Shown piece after piece: positions 34,101 through 46,422 of a stretch of DNA of 64,000 bases; position 1 is the stretch's first letter, and every line of letters begins with the position of its first letter. The notes beneath the pieces are model-generated. The model did no database searches. It was not told the origin of the DNA and saw nothing but the letters and a program-made list of their open reading frames with translations. This DNA comes from Thunnus maccoyii (Eukaryota; Chordata; Actinopteri; Scombriformes; Scombridae). The DNA is taken from positions 24,124,501-24,188,500 of the forward strand of contig NC_056540.1 of the NCBI RefSeq assembly GCF_910596095.1, read 5' to 3'. Made by a program: the position numbers and the translations under genes.

Positions 34101-34699
34101 GTTGTTGATTTTAACTGAAGTGTCATGTTTTAGGCTACGCAGATGAACAAAATCATTTTAAAGTCATTGTAAATAGTATTGTTGTGTGGTACAATACACA
34201 CAGTATGCCATTCTCATCACAACAACACACATTTATTAAAAGACAATACTATATCAGAGCACTTGAATAACAAAAGATAGATTTGTATCCAATTTGATGA
34301 GTTTGACAACTTCACTAGTCAGAATAGCATTCTGAAATGTACCAAAAAATGTACACATGTAATTATGAGATAAAATTACAACAAAAACAGTTATGAATAT
34401 TATTTTTAAAAAGCACACAAATTACATTTTCAAAGGTGAAAAATTTGGAAGTAAATAAAATATTTAAATTAATCTTTCAGCCCAATTTAAATGAAGTGCC
34501 TGAAGTGCTTGAAGACAAATTTCTGGACTGTGATTGGCTACACCAAGCCAATTACTCAACCACAGTCCAAGAACTTGTCCCTAAGCAGTTCAGGCACCTC
34601 AACCGAATTAGGCTGTACACCACAGATATAAATGAGGACATGTCAATAAAAATGTGTGAAGGTACACATTGGTTTACTGAAAATAGCATAACTGAGGTT

Positions 34700-36625
34700 T
34701 TTTTACGCAATACGTTTCTTGATCCTTCTTGGCAGAAACTGAGAGAGCCTATGGCAGTTGGGAACATACCATTTTCCTTTTGGTGCAACCTCAAAATTAA
34801 AAGATGAACAGTGAAACCACTGAATATGACATTTTGCATTGTCACACAAAATCGTCCGACCAAACTCAACCTGGCCACAGTAACAGTTATTTTTCTTGCA
34901 CACTGGCATTATCAGAACCATCTGAATCAACAGGGACAGATACGTCAAGTTGTGGGGACACATTAGCCACAGTAGATGAAAGCCTGGTGAAGAATTTGCC
35001 AACTAGCTCTGGTATAATAGCTGTGGCAAAAATGTGCTTGCTTTTCTGACATATCATGTCCCAGAACTCTTCATCCAATAAAATGTTCTCAACATGCAGA
35101 TCTTTCTCTGTCCAAACAACAGAATAGGCAGATTCACTCTGCACACTCCAAACTGAGTTTGCACCTGGTAGAAATACTGGTGGTTTCTATTTAGTGTCAG
35201 TTTCCCTTCACCATCCCTCTCCATGTAAAATCCAGTCTAAACACTGTCTAACTTGTCACTTTTTACACAGAATGAACATTTAATTTCAAGTACACTGACA
35301 CCACAACGATCACAAGAAACAAGGCCATCTGGGGAAGCACTCAAGAATGTCACACCTGGATTTATAAACAAACCTGTTTCGTGCACTTTGACATTTTTAT
35401 GAGATTTCTTATGTTGGTAAACATATCAAATGCAAATTTTTCATGAGTATATCACCAGGTAGTGGCTTTTGATGTAAATTTGTATGATTTGGGAGAGCAT
35501 ACACTTTTGATCAAGCTCTAGGCTGGCTGGTTTGGATAAGTGCAACATGCAGTTTTCATTTTAGATGCTGTAATTCAACCAGTACAAAACTGAAACCACA
35601 GTTTAGAAGATGCTTGATATCCCTTGTAGTAAATAGACAATACATTGTTATAGTCCATGTGAACTGCTTCCTCGTTTCGCAATTCAGTCAACACCAGACA
35701 AAAGTTTTCACCAATTGGTTTGGGAGCAAAATGATCTGAATGAGGCTCAATCAGGGACAAAATAGCAGACTTTGAGCTAGTTGTACTAAGAGTGTTGAAT
35801 AATGATGCTAATTCATCACTGTGTGAATGTTGTGGTTTTCTTACTTTAAGAGTAGAACAGCTAGCACTTTCTTTCTCCAGTGACTGGACATTGGCAGCAC
35901 AGTCACTCTTGGCTGCAGTGGAGTCAATCTCCCCCCAGCCAGCCATACACGTACAGTGGGCTCCAAGAATCCTACCTGACTTTTCAGCAATTATCCAGGG
36001 TTTCAGGGGTTTTTCTTGTATTCGTTGAGAGTGGAGTATCTGAATAAAAGACAAGACAACCAAATATGAACTTAAGAATAACAAGCTACTTTCTCATCAA
36101 TTTACTTATTTAATAAATTGGTTGAAGAAGGAGGTTTTAATTTGTTATATATTTATGACAGATTCGCATTTTGATCCAAAAATTTGTACTAGAAGACTAT
36201 TAGACTTGAAATCCTAAAAATCTTAGATATTTAAATTTCCAAAATGTAAAGATCAGTTTATCTAGTAATGTTATTGCACCAACTACCTTGGCTCACAATG
36301 CATGTCACTGATGCGCTGATACTGGCCTCTCTCACCCATTCACACACCATCTGGTTGTAGGCCTTCAAACCTTTGTAACATTTAAGGTCTGCAGCTGTGT
36401 TGGGCTTGGCAAAAAAATGAGGTAGTTCACTATGTCAGTGTAAGAAATAGAAGGCAGAGTTGTCCAGTCATCATTCCAAGATGAAGGTGCCAGCTTGTAC
36501 GGATCTTCACCACCTATTAACCTTAGTTTCTCGAAATATCTCCCCCTTTCCTGCTGACTCAGTCCTTCTCTGTAAGTTTTGGCAGCTTCCACACATCTTC
36601 CTGAACTTTTCCGTGGTTTAGACAT
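34700..36625 (-). pseudogene. ISL2EU accessory protein: SWIM-like, YqaJ exonuclease and PHD finger, broken
   Basis: The reading direction is minus. The N-terminus at 36625 reads MSKPRKSSGRCVEAAK; a zinc-binding HCTCMAGWGE (SWIM-like) lies at about 35960. The YqaJ nuclease core at about 35280-35400 shows SPDGLV followed by LEIKC, the D...E-x-K metal-binding pattern. NRNHQYFYQVQTQ comes next. The C-terminus at 34703-34900 is a PHD-type finger with CYCGQVEFG, LCDNAKCHIQWFH and YVPNC, where the last metal ligand pair is partly altered. Stops and frame changes separate the parts. YqaJ proteins are related to phage lambda-type exonucleases; their role in these transposons is not settled. Confidence 0.78.
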
Positions 36626-36747
36626 CTTAAAATTGGCTTAAATTGAACATTCAGCATGCCATCCATTCTGTTGTTTACATCCCAGTACCTCCATCATAGC
36701 CATGTATCTGGGTTACTGACCAAACCGTGATGTAGGTGCAAACACTA

Positions 36748-37260
36748 TAGATAATGCTCCCACAAGGGCATTTAAGGAGAAGATGAAGTATACTTGTCAA
36801 TATTTGGTTGATGACAAAATGACAGATATCATGGTGTGTTTAGTAAGAACACAAAGCAATTTTTTTTGAGCGGCGCAATTACATATGAAGTCAGTGCAAA
36901 GATGCGAGTACAAGCATATGAGCCCCAGGTGGTGTTAATGGACCGAATGCTGGATGTTTCAACTTGACAACTAACCAAAAATGTAGCAGGTTACTGGTAA
37001 ATACAGAAGGACAGAAGTAACTTTAATCATTCTGTCATTATGTGTAAATGAACCTACATATATGTCCAGGCTAAATTTTATTTCCTGTTTACCATTAACC
37101 CTGCAGTGTATTTTCCTTAGTACAGTTAATGTCAGATTTAGTGACCTTTGACCTCTGACCACCTGAACTCAAACAAACATCTAGAGGAATGTGGTTCCTT
37201 TTACTTGTATTTAGTTATACTCTATTTTAATATTCATATGTCATATCTGATTGTAAACTA
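36748..37260 (+). repeat. Right part of the dispersed repeat hosting ISL2EU
   Basis: Homologous to 52029-52340 in the stretches ataatgctcc(c/t)acaaggg, gtgacctttgacctctgacc and taaagttgcaattacagtgg. It has an extra piece (36860-37130) matching 58880-58975 (gatgtttcaac..gtagcaggttactg). Confidence 0.55.
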
Positions 37261-38055
37261 AAGTTGCAATTACAGTGGAGGCAAACAGGGATATATTATA
37301 CACATTTCCAGGTCTATATTTTTAATCTGGGCTCCACTAAAACATCTTTGCATGATTTACAGTTCAAAAAAACTCCTTTTTATCCAGTACTGGCTCTTTA
37401 TGCAGCCCCTCATTTAACCTCAAGTTTGGAACTTTGACGATGGTTAACACAGATATCCAACATCATAACAGTATATAAATAACATAAAATCTGAAAAAGC
37501 ATAATATGTTCCCTTTAACCTGCACATGGATTGACTGCTCATTGGATCCACGCCCGGTTGGTTGACTGTAGGAGGAGGAGGAGGTTCATGCTGGTGATTT
37601 TACTCTAATTTCAACAAAACACTACAGCAATCTTTTGACCTTTTGTAGCTCATCATCTCTGGAGAACAATTACCTAAAGAGGCTAAAATGGAGTACTCTC
37701 TGAGAGCTGTTAAGCAGGGAGGATGTCTGCAGGTCCATAAACAGTGTTAAAATGTCTTAAACTGAAATTTACAAATAGTATTAATTGATTAATTTGACTC
37801 AAATATGAAACCATGACTTTTGATCTGGTACATGGGAAAAGAGTAGTTTGTGTTCTGTTTTGTTAAGTTTACTTCTTTTAAACACACATCAAGATCCAGA
37901 TGATACTCTATTTTATTCTACAGTATTTATATTATATTCTGTATGTTGCTATGTATAAGTTTACTTAATTTTTCATTTTGCCAAAGTGAATGTGTTTCAC
38001 ACTCAAAAGTTAGTATTATACATGAAAAACATTTGAGCCATTAAGTTTAAGAATT
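37261..38055. other. Spacer 3' of gene 7
   Basis: From about 37685 it is homologous to the 3' flanks of genes 2, 4 and 8 (aaaatggagtactctc...gggaggatgtctgc). No gene is seen. The poly(A) signal of gene 7 is at 38056-38061 on the minus strand. Confidence 0.5.
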
Positions 38056-38278
38056 TTTATTGCAACAGTAAATAATTTCAGATTGAGACAACAAGCAGTT
38101 TTCAAACACAAAATTTTGTGTTAATACGATTAAAGACCAAAGATAATATTGATATAATAAAGATGATAAAGATGATATGTAAGAAAGGCGACAGAAATGT
38201 TATAGACTATGATAGTCCTAATTGCGTCAACAATTAAGTGATTTATTGAGGTTTCATATATGATATTTAGGCAAGATA

Positions 38279-40208
38279 TCAACATTTAACTTGAGAGTAC
38301 ACACTGTCCTCTGAAAACTCTTTCTTCTTTCTTCCTCTCGTTGCTTTTCTTTCTGAGAAATTCAGTGCAGCGTAGTTCATTTTGTCTTCAGCTTCAGTCT
38401 GTGCAGCAAATAAAATGGTTATATATAAAGTGATATATATACGGTGCCTTTAATGGAATAACAATACATTTCATTTTGTTTTGTCACTCACAATATCATG
38501 TTCCTGTTGGCGCAAGTTGTTATGTCGAGCTTCTGAAATAGTGCTTTCCATTCCTAAAAATGCATGAAATCATAAAAATAAGTATTTGATAGATAAAGGA
38601 ACTTAACCTGACTTTTCAGTAAGAGTATAGTATCATAAAATAAAAATCATACAAGTAGACATTGTCTTTGATTATTCAGATAAAATATAGACAGATGCTG
38701 AATTTAATGAGGTACACAAAGGAAAAACAACCTCTATGCAGACTTAAATGTTTGTCTTTTGAATGCATGTTGCTGCTACTGTTCAAAAGTTTATTAATAA
38801 TATACAATATGACATGATTTTACCCAAGAACCTATACTGTAAAGGTTTGTCCAAACTTGTCCATAAAATGCATAAACAAATTAATATGTCATATATATGT
38901 TTTCAATATAAAAGGAGCATTTAGTTTGTTACAACACTTACCTTTATATTGTTCACATACTCTTAGACGCCGGTTGTAGATGAAGACGACATTTGCAACA
39001 ACAGAAATGGCCAAGCAGACTATTAATATCACTATTCCAATAAATAGTGAATGTGTTGTTTGCACTAGAAAACAAACACACAAGAAAGATTTATCAATGT
39101 TGATGTTATCAACATAATTTGAGTATTACTTTAATTATTGAGCACTAAATCATACCAAGTTCCAGTTTAGTTCCATTTCCAAATAATATCTCTCCACATG
39201 TGGCCACAGCACAGTAATAAGTCCCAGCATCAGAGGAGATGACGTTTTTAGAGAAGCGATAGACACAGCTCTTTGGAGATGAGTGAATGCCAGTTTTCTT
39301 TCTACATTCATCACGGCTACTTCCATCAGTGTAGATGAAGTCTGGGTGAGATGCATCTGACCCGGCTCTGAACCAGTAAACACTGTGTCCCCCTGGACAC
39401 GTCTTGTTCTCAGAGTCAGAGAGGACTGAACACTGGAGAGTCACAGAGTCTCCTGGACGGACTGGATCAGATACTGTCGGCCACTGAACAACAGTATAGT
39501 TTGATGTCCTTTCAGTGTTTCCTATGCAATGCAAAACTATGTTAATAATTAGAGACCTTCACACACACTGAAAACTGGTATTGAAGTATATCTCAAACAT
39601 AAATTCAAGTTTTGTAATGAAATTGGGAAATTTAGTGACACTTTAAAGTTAAAGTAAAATAGATCACATTATTACCTTTAACTAACAAATATGTCCCGTT
39701 CCATGTAGTATTCGTCCACTCTGTGATTCCACAATGGTACATTCCCTCGTCTTCTTGGGTTGTCCTCAAAATGGTCAGGTTACTAAAATTCTTATCAATA
39801 TTTGTGTCCAATTTTGTGGAAGAAAACTCTGGTGCATACTCAGGTGTTCTAGATTTAATCACTTTCAGGATTAATTTCAGAGTATCACCGGCACTCTGCT
39901 TGTACCAGTAGAGATGTTTTAAGCTGAACTCATCATTAGGGAAAGCACATGTCAAGTTTGCAGGTTCACCAAGTTGAACTGTGATCACTGGAATCAGCGT
40001 ATCTGAATTAAGTGAAAATATAGAATACATGACATTGTAAATAACAATTATTGTATAATGTACAAAATGTATTAGGCAAAAAGATGATATATGAACCTCC
40101 AAACATCTTGTTGGCATGCAAATTCTTAGTTGTATACAGAATGCACAGAATTAGATGATACTTACATCCTTGATGAAGAACAAGCAATGTTACCCATAAC
40201 ACGATCAT
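38279..40208 (-). CDS. NITR-like inhibitory receptor gene 7
   Basis: Exons: leader 40166-40208, V 39676-40002, I 39156-39521, TM 38942-39064, linker 38492-38553, tail 38279-38398; 1041 bases, 346 residues, in frame. The V domain reads PVITVQLGEPANLTCAFPNDE, YWYKQSAGD, then DEGMYHCGITEWTN, ending WNGTYLLVKG. The I domain has DSENKTCPG, SRDECRKK and LFGNGTKLEL. The membrane segment is uncharged. The tail has the unmodified ending MNYAALNF, then EDSVYSQVKC; SVYSQV is a full S-x-Y-x-x-V ITIM. This gene shows the target site of the hAT insertion in intact form. It is a good reference copy. Confidence 0.84.
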
Positions 40209-40308
40209 CTTCACATTGTCTCTTGTTAGGAACCTTTCTGGTATTTCACTGAGTAAAGGAGGTGATGTAACGTGGCCACGATACTGAATGTCACACTGAG
40301 AAATGCAT

Positions 40309-40353
40309 GTGATTGGTTAACACAGAATCTAGATTCAAAGACAAACTTCCTGT
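40309..40353 (-). promoter_or_regulatory. Proximal promoter motifs of gene 7
   Basis: ACAGGAAGTT on the minus strand (plus 40344-40353) and AACCAAT near 40312-40318. The spacing between them is about 10 bases longer than in genes 1-6, because tagattcaaag is preceded by an extra acagaatc. Confidence 0.5.
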
Positions 40354-41358
40354 CACATTGATCTTATCCTGTTCTTTGTGAAGCATATTTCACATCTCAT
40401 TCTTCACCATTCACTCTGTCATTTTAATAATAATCTCAAAGATTTTTGATTTTATGAATTTTGGGAACTCTTCCATTAATGCTCTCATCTTGTAGTGCTT
40501 TTCATCTTTGGTCGGCATGTCCAGCTTCTGTCCTCACTCTGCATGTAGGTGCACAGCTCTGCAGTGAGGTAAACACACTTCCAACAGTGGTTGAAGGTAA
40601 TAGTGGCCTGTGAGGATTTTACTGGAACAAACTGTGAAAAAACAGTATCATAAAGAAATTTAATGATATTGATTACAAATCAGAAAAAGACAAGATACCA
40701 TAAACAAGCGTCAAACCAAACATATTGTAAAGATGACGTAGTAAAGAAACAAGGAAACTGGATTCTTTTTTTTTTTTTACAAGAGTAAAATGTTAAAGTA
40801 GTAAGGTTGCCCCGCATATATGATGAAACAAGTATCATTAGTACAGATCACCATTAAGGATGCTATAATCGATCTTGTGTCAAATAACAATGTGTAATGT
40901 GAGAGGTGTCACTCGTACTGATGAACCTTCTTTGAACATCAGCTTCTTGGGGCTTTATAGTGAGTGTCAGGTCATTGTTTAACTGTCTGACTTGTAACTT
41001 TTCAGTTTTGGTTCACTCTCACTGTTCTCATAGCACCATTTTCTGCAGCAGCAGGTGTCTGTGTTCTGCAAAAATGCACTAAAAACCCACTGTGGACTAC
41101 ATGCTCAGCACCAAATGACAAATAGAGACAGCTAGCGACTAGCTGGTGAACAGTGGAGCATTAAGCAGCAAAAGAGCCAGATATTTCCCTCAGGAGTTGG
41201 TGAAGATGAAAAACAGAGCTAAAAGAGAGTGAATATTGCACCTACATTCTAGTTTTAAGACACTTTTTGATGATACACTTGTTAGATCTTGGTCATTTTT
41301 AACAACATCTTTTAACTGGATAAAAGATTTTACCCATCAGACACCTGGACTTTAAGTT
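40354..41358. other. 5' array spacer of gene 7
   Basis: Homologous to the first 900 bases of the other 5' spacers. It contains a poly-T run (40765-40779) and ends where LINE-like sequence begins. No gene is seen. Confidence 0.55.
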
Positions 41359-41769
41359 ATTAGGGTCAGAAGTTGAACCGAGCCCTGCATAAGCCACCAC
41401 CACCAGTGCTGAAGAGCTGACTGTCACCACTCCCTATCCTGCCAATGCTGCTACTTCTCTGGCCACAGCTTCTACTCTGCCTTTTGCTGCTCCAGCCGTT
41501 CCCGCTGTTCCTGCTCCGGTCACCGTCCCTGAGGATCCCTGGCTCTGGCTAGGGGCTAAACCTAAAGCCCCCATCAGCTCTACACGATCACATCCGGAGC
41601 CACATCACCAGCCCTGTGTTGTGATCAGCGACCGCATCATACTCCTGCAACCCATGACATCCTCAACTCATGAGTTCCCTCGAACTCGGCGCAAGTGCCT
41701 CGTTCCTGACCGCATCACTGTCCTGCCAACAATGACGGTAAAGCACACCCTCTTGTGTAATATTGCTTA

Positions 41770-43760
41770 ATTGCATGTCTCCTATGAAATCTATGAGGAG
41801 CTTCTCATCAAGTACCAATCCTCTGTTAAACATGCCAAGGCAAAATACCTCTCAGATATTATCACCAATAGTAGTCATAACTCCAGGATTATGTTTATCA
41901 CCATAAACTCTGTAGTTAACCCCTCTGCTTGCTGCACTACATATTCCTCCCAAATCAGCTGTGAACAGTTTAAGGACTTCTTTCTAAACAAAAGTGACAG
42001 CATTAGGTCAAATATTTCGCATGCTATAAAAGATTTTGCACTGGCTATTGAGGACCCTCCTGCTTTTAATAATTTCCACCATGTCTCTTTACTCCTGCTT
42101 TGTCGCATAATTGCAGGCATGAAGCCCACCAGCTGTCAGCTTGATCTAATTCCAACAAAGCTCCCAAAACAGTCATTTGCAGCAGTTGGTCCTAGAATAG
42201 ATGATTTTTAACAGTTCTCCAGCCACAGGTACAGTCCTGTCTTGTTTTAAACATGCCATAGTTCAGCCACTCCTTAAGAAGCTTGGTCTTGATAATTTTA
42301 GGCCAATTTCTAAGCTTTCTTTTTAATCTAAGGTTTTAGAAAAGATTGTTTTTAATTAGATTCTGTCCTTTTTAAACCAAAACAATATTTTTGAGAAAAT
42401 TCAGTCAGGATTCCACAAACACCACAGCACAGAGACAGGTCTTCTAAGACTGACAATTGACCTCCTCTGTGCCGCGGTTGCCAGTAAATCTTAATTCTTC
42501 TAGATTGCAGTGCAGCTTTTGACACTGTTGACCAAACGATTGTCCTGGATCGCTTGATATGCTGGGTCGGCATTTCTGGATCCGCCCTTGATTGGACAAT
42601 TCACTGTTTTCATTGGCAGCTCATCCTCCGCACCTGCAAATATTTCATAGGGGGTTCCACAGGGTTCAGTTTTAGGTCAGTTTCTTTTCTGTCTTGACAT
42701 GCTCCCACTGGGAAGAATCATAGGATGTGGCTCAGGAGGTAGAGCAGGTCGTCTATCAATCGGAAGATTGGCGGTTCGATTCCCGGCTCCTCCAGTCCAC
42801 ATGTCAAAGTGTCTTTAGGCAAGATACTGACCCCCAGATCGCTCCCGATGGCTGTACCATTGGTGTGTGAGTGTGTGTGTGAATGATTAGACTTCCTACT
42901 GATGTGCAGGTTGGCACCTTGCATGGCAGCCCCTGCCATCAGCGTATAAATGTGTGTTTGAATGGGTGAATGTGGCTTGTAGTGTAAAAGCGCTTTGAGT
43001 GGTTGGAAGACTAGAGAGGCGCTATATAAGTGCAGTCCATTTACCATAGCATCTCTTTTCACTGTCACACAGATGATACTCAAATCTACCTCCCCCTCAA
43101 TTACCAAAATCAAGCTGATGTAACTCATTTACAAAACTGTCTCCAAGACATTAATGACTGATTGGCTCATAACTTCCTTCAGTTAAATGAGGACAGGACC
43201 AAGATCATCCTCTTTGGCCCCCCACATCATACCGCTGTTATTGCCCAGAACCTTAATCACCTCTCCGGCTACATCAGACCACATGCTAAAAAACTGGGTG
43301 TTATACTTGTTAATTTAGTGACCTAAATTTCAACAAACAGGTAAATTCCTTTGTTAGGTCCAACTTCTTCCAATTTAGAACCATCTCCAAAATTAGGCAT
43401 TTCCTGTCACTCTTTGACCTAGATAGTCATTCATGCACTATATATATAATATCATCCAGGCTGGACTGCTATAATTCCCTCTACCTAGGCATCTCTCAGG
43501 CTACCATTTCCCACTTACAACTAATCCAAAACGCTGCTACCCGGTTATTAACAAGGTCCAAGAAACAAGACCACATCACCCCTATCCTTGCATCCTCACA
43601 TTGGCTTCCTGTTCATTACAGGATAACCTTCACAATTCTTTTTATTGTCTATAAATCCCTCTATGGTTTTGCCCCTACATATATATCAGAACTACTCACC
43701 CCTTACAACACCACTAGGCCCCTCAGATCCTCCCTCTGTGGCATGTTGGTTGTGCCCTGT
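41770..43760 (+). mobile_element. L2/CR1-type LINE fragment 1, broken and SINE-interrupted
   Basis: Reverse-transcriptase landmarks run in order: an open frame at 41771-42211 upstream of the palm domain, then IFEKIQSGFHKHHSTETGLL at about 42387, a DCSAAFDTVDQ-like block at about 42505, GVPQGSVLG-like sequence at about 42650, and the altered catalytic box TDDTQIYL at about 43070. C-terminal blocks follow (SRLDCYNSLYLG.. at about 43455). Several stops and frame shifts are present and the 5' end is missing. Proline- and alanine-rich sequence at 41380-41760 may be part of the upstream ORF. A SINE splits the element at 42724-43044. Confidence 0.75.
42724..43044 (+). mobile_element. tRNA-derived SINE inserted in LINE fragment 1
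   Basis: The head is tRNA-like: GTGGCTCAGGAGGTAGAGC (A box) and GGTTCGATTCCCGGCTCC (B box at 42773). The body has the phrase CACCTTGCATGGCAGCC and ends AAGCGCTTTGAGTGGT..GCGCTATATAAGTGCAGTCCAT, a tail well known in percomorph SINEs. Short direct repeats CATAG flank it (42719-42723 and 43045-43049). The LINE reading frame context resumes on the far side. Confidence 0.85.
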
Positions 43761-43876
43761 TCATGGAAAAAAAAGGCCTGTTTTTATTTCTATCTGATTT
43801 CTTGGGTTTTAATTTGTGTTTAAACTTGTTTCTATTTTAATCTTGCTTTATTTTTCACAATTATCTGTTATGCACA

Positions 43877-44410
43877 TACAGATGGGTGACAAATTAAAGG
43901 AAAAACCTGTACAGGCTTGAATGCTTGACCCCTACAGTGAGCGGATCTGGTGGCTCTGTTATGCTTTGGGGGGCATTTTGCTGGCATAGTTTGGGTCCAC
44001 TTGTCTCCTTGGAGGGAAGGGTCACTGCAAATCAATACAAAGTTCTGAGTGATCACCTTTATCCTATGATGAAACATTTCTATCCTGATGGGAGTGGTCT
44101 CTTCCAGGATGACAATGTCCCAACTCATAGGGCATGAGGGGTCACTGAATGGTTTGATGAGTATGATAATGATTTGAATCATATGCTATGACCTTTGCAG
44201 TCACCAGATCTCAACCCAATTGAACACCTATGGGAGATTTTGAACAAATGTGTCAGACAGTGCTCTCCACCACCATCATCAAAACACCAAATGAGGGAAT
44301 ATCTTTTTGAAGAATGGCGTTCATCCCTCCAGAAGAGTTCAGAGACTTCTAGAATCAGTGCCAAGGCTGAGGAACACCATTCTTCAAAAAGATATATGAT
44401 GTTTTGATGA
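43877..44410 (+). mobile_element. Second-family Tc1-like transposon fragment
   Basis: It starts with the terminus-like ACAGATGGGTGACAAATTAA. A deleted transposase follows: GSGGSVMLWGAFCWHSLG, the second catalytic aspartate in LFQDDNVPTHRA, a TGA at 44135-44137, then the third acidic residue in [15 protein letters not shown] (44199 on) and [10 protein letters not shown]. It belongs to a different Tc1 lineage from the copies at 1 and 11.8 kb. The 3' end is scrambled into a fold-back. Confidence 0.8.
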
Positions 44411-44425
44411 TGGTGGTGGAGAGCC
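44266..44425. repeat. Fold-back inverted repeat at the end of the Tc1-like fragment
   Basis: CTCTCCACCACCATCATC at 44261-44280 and its complement at 44406-44425, together with ATATCTTTTTGAAGAATGG and its complement, form arms of about 45 bases around a loop of about 75 bases. Confidence 0.7.
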
Positions 44426-46142
44426 CGCTTCCACCTTATTTAGGTTTTTGTAGTAAAATGAGGAGGTAGCATAGAGATAACTCCTCATTTCAACCTAATG
44501 AATCAGCTGTTCCCCATCCATGACACGCTTTCAACGCAAGCGACAGGTAGTAAATAGAAACAGGGCATCCGGCAAAAGTTCAACCCAAAATGGTGAGACA
44601 TATCATGCTGCGCGGCACTGCGTCGCTCGTGGCCAGTTAGGACACTCCAATAGAAAATAAAGCAATCAAACTGATTTTGTTGCTGACGCTCGCTTGTGTT
44701 GCATTCAATTAGGATACAGTGTTTCGGTGACTTTGGTTTTTCATAGAGAACACAGAGGGAATGCAAGGCAAAATCAGGAACCATGTCCTTACAGGTTCTC
44801 AAAAGTCCAGGTTATGGTAAACTCCAGGTTACAGGCTCGTTGAGGTCCCACAGTGTAATAGACCTGTTAAATTTTAATGTGCAGAGACTTTGTCCAGGCT
44901 ATTCACAGCAAAGGAGGAGAACTACTGATGAACCAGATCAGTAGGTCAGAAAAACTAAGCAACTGAGTAAACATCTTAGGAAACCTAAGCAACTAACAGG
45001 CGACTTTTGCTTTGTCAGCATGACAATGAGTAAAAACTATACATCATGACCAAGATGATGATTTCGTAAAGGAAACTGAATTTTATAAAGTTAGCATAGA
45101 GAATTGTATCGCCTATCAGTGGACTACAGCGTAAAGTCAATCAGAAATTTTAAACATTTCTAAAGCGAGGCTTCAGCTTACTGACAGAAAGGAGGAATAA
45201 AGCAATAGATGACTGGGGTCGAACATTTAGGTTAGGCAATATTTCATCAGCCTCATACTTCGAGGCCAAAATAGAATTTCATGTTAACCAGACAGGAGGT
45301 TTGTCATGGTATGAACATTCTGGACAGACTGCAGCCTCTATGGTTGCATAGACCATAGGTGTGATGTGGGATGTGCTTTAAGAGGCTGCGAGTGGGAGGC
45401 AGGGCTTTGTTCAGGAAAAGAGAAATAGTGACAGATGCATTCACCTCATCCAGACACGATGAGTCTAAATGTGCTGTGACGGTCAAACAGGAATGTCTGA
45501 CTAAAAGATGTTAGCCTGATATTGAGTTTTTTTTTTCTGTTGTGGGAAAGTTTGAGGACATGAAGTCTGAGTGGGCCATTTCTAAACCTCCAGAGGTGGC
45601 TGCTCAGATCTGAGGCGACTATGTTCCTCAACATGTGTGGGAAACATATCAGCATATATTTTAACATACACACACATATATATCTGATGTGAGAAACTCT
45701 TAAATGCAGAAGTAACCCCTGACTGTAACTCACTGAAGTATTATCATGATTAAGAAATAAAAATATAACAAAATATTAAACTATTCAAACAAAAAGTAAA
45801 AGCTAAAAACTCTCTTCACACACTTCACTCTTCATTCTTTTTTCCAAAGAATTTGTGGGCCAAAAACAAAAACAATTAGCTAAGAGGCTAAAATGGAAAA
45901 CTCTCTTAGGGCTATTAAGCAGGGAGGATGTCTGCAGGTCCATAAACTGTATTAAAATGTCTTAAACTGAAATGTACAAATAGTATTAATTGCTTAATTT
46001 GACTCAAATATGAAACCCTGAGTTCTTAATTTCAACATTAACTTTTGATCTGGTACATGTTTTAAAGGGAAAAGAGTAGATTGTCTTCTGTTTTGTAAAG
46101 CATTGCACATGAAAAGCATTTGAGCCATTTAGTTTTAGAATT
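44426..46142. other. Spacer 3' of gene 8
   Basis: The part 44785-45420 is homologous to 10590-10980 and 25825-26200 (cagtctt/cctcatactt..gaggccaaaatagaatttcatg). From 45880 it is homologous to the 3' flank of genes 2, 4 and 7. No gene is seen. The poly(A) signal of gene 8 is at 46143-46148 on the minus strand. Confidence 0.5.
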
Positions 46143-46422
46143 TTTATTGCAGCAGTAAGTAATTTCAGATTGACACAACAAACAGTTTTCAAACACAAAA
46201 TTTTGTGTTAACACAATTAAAGACCAAAGATAAAACTGATATAATAAAGATGATATGTAAGAAAGGCGACAAAAATATGTTATAGACAATGATTGTCCTA
46301 ATTGTGTCAACAATAAAGTGATTTTCTGAGCAAGGTTCAATATTTAATATTTAGCCAAGATAAAAAAATAAAACAAAACAATCACAAACAGATGCAAGTG
46401 CTCAATATTATCAACAATATCA

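Larger units (their letters stand above)
32418..36747. mobile_element. ISL2EU-type DNA transposon (THAP/DDE plus YqaJ/PHD), decayed
   Basis: A 4.3-kb element with two convergent genes: THAP plus DDE transposase on the plus strand (about 32535-34100) and a YqaJ-exonuclease/PHD protein on the minus strand (about 34700-36625). Imperfect inverted ends: GGCGTTTTCACAGCACATCA on the left against AGTGTTTGCACCTACATCA on the right, and GTAAACAAC about 55-70 bases inside both. The empty site is preserved at about 52029, where acctatag runs directly into ataatgctcc. Both genes carry stops and frame changes, so the copy is dead. The pairing of a Harbinger-like transposase with a YqaJ protein is the known ISL2EU layout. 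Confidence 0.85.

Noticed and set aside
35792-36028. Plus-strand open frame in the ISL2EU element
   Set aside because: It is antisense to the recognisable YqaJ-type protein.
42718-43128. 136-codon minus-strand open frame
   Set aside because: It lies over the SINE and adjacent LINE sequence, opposite to both.
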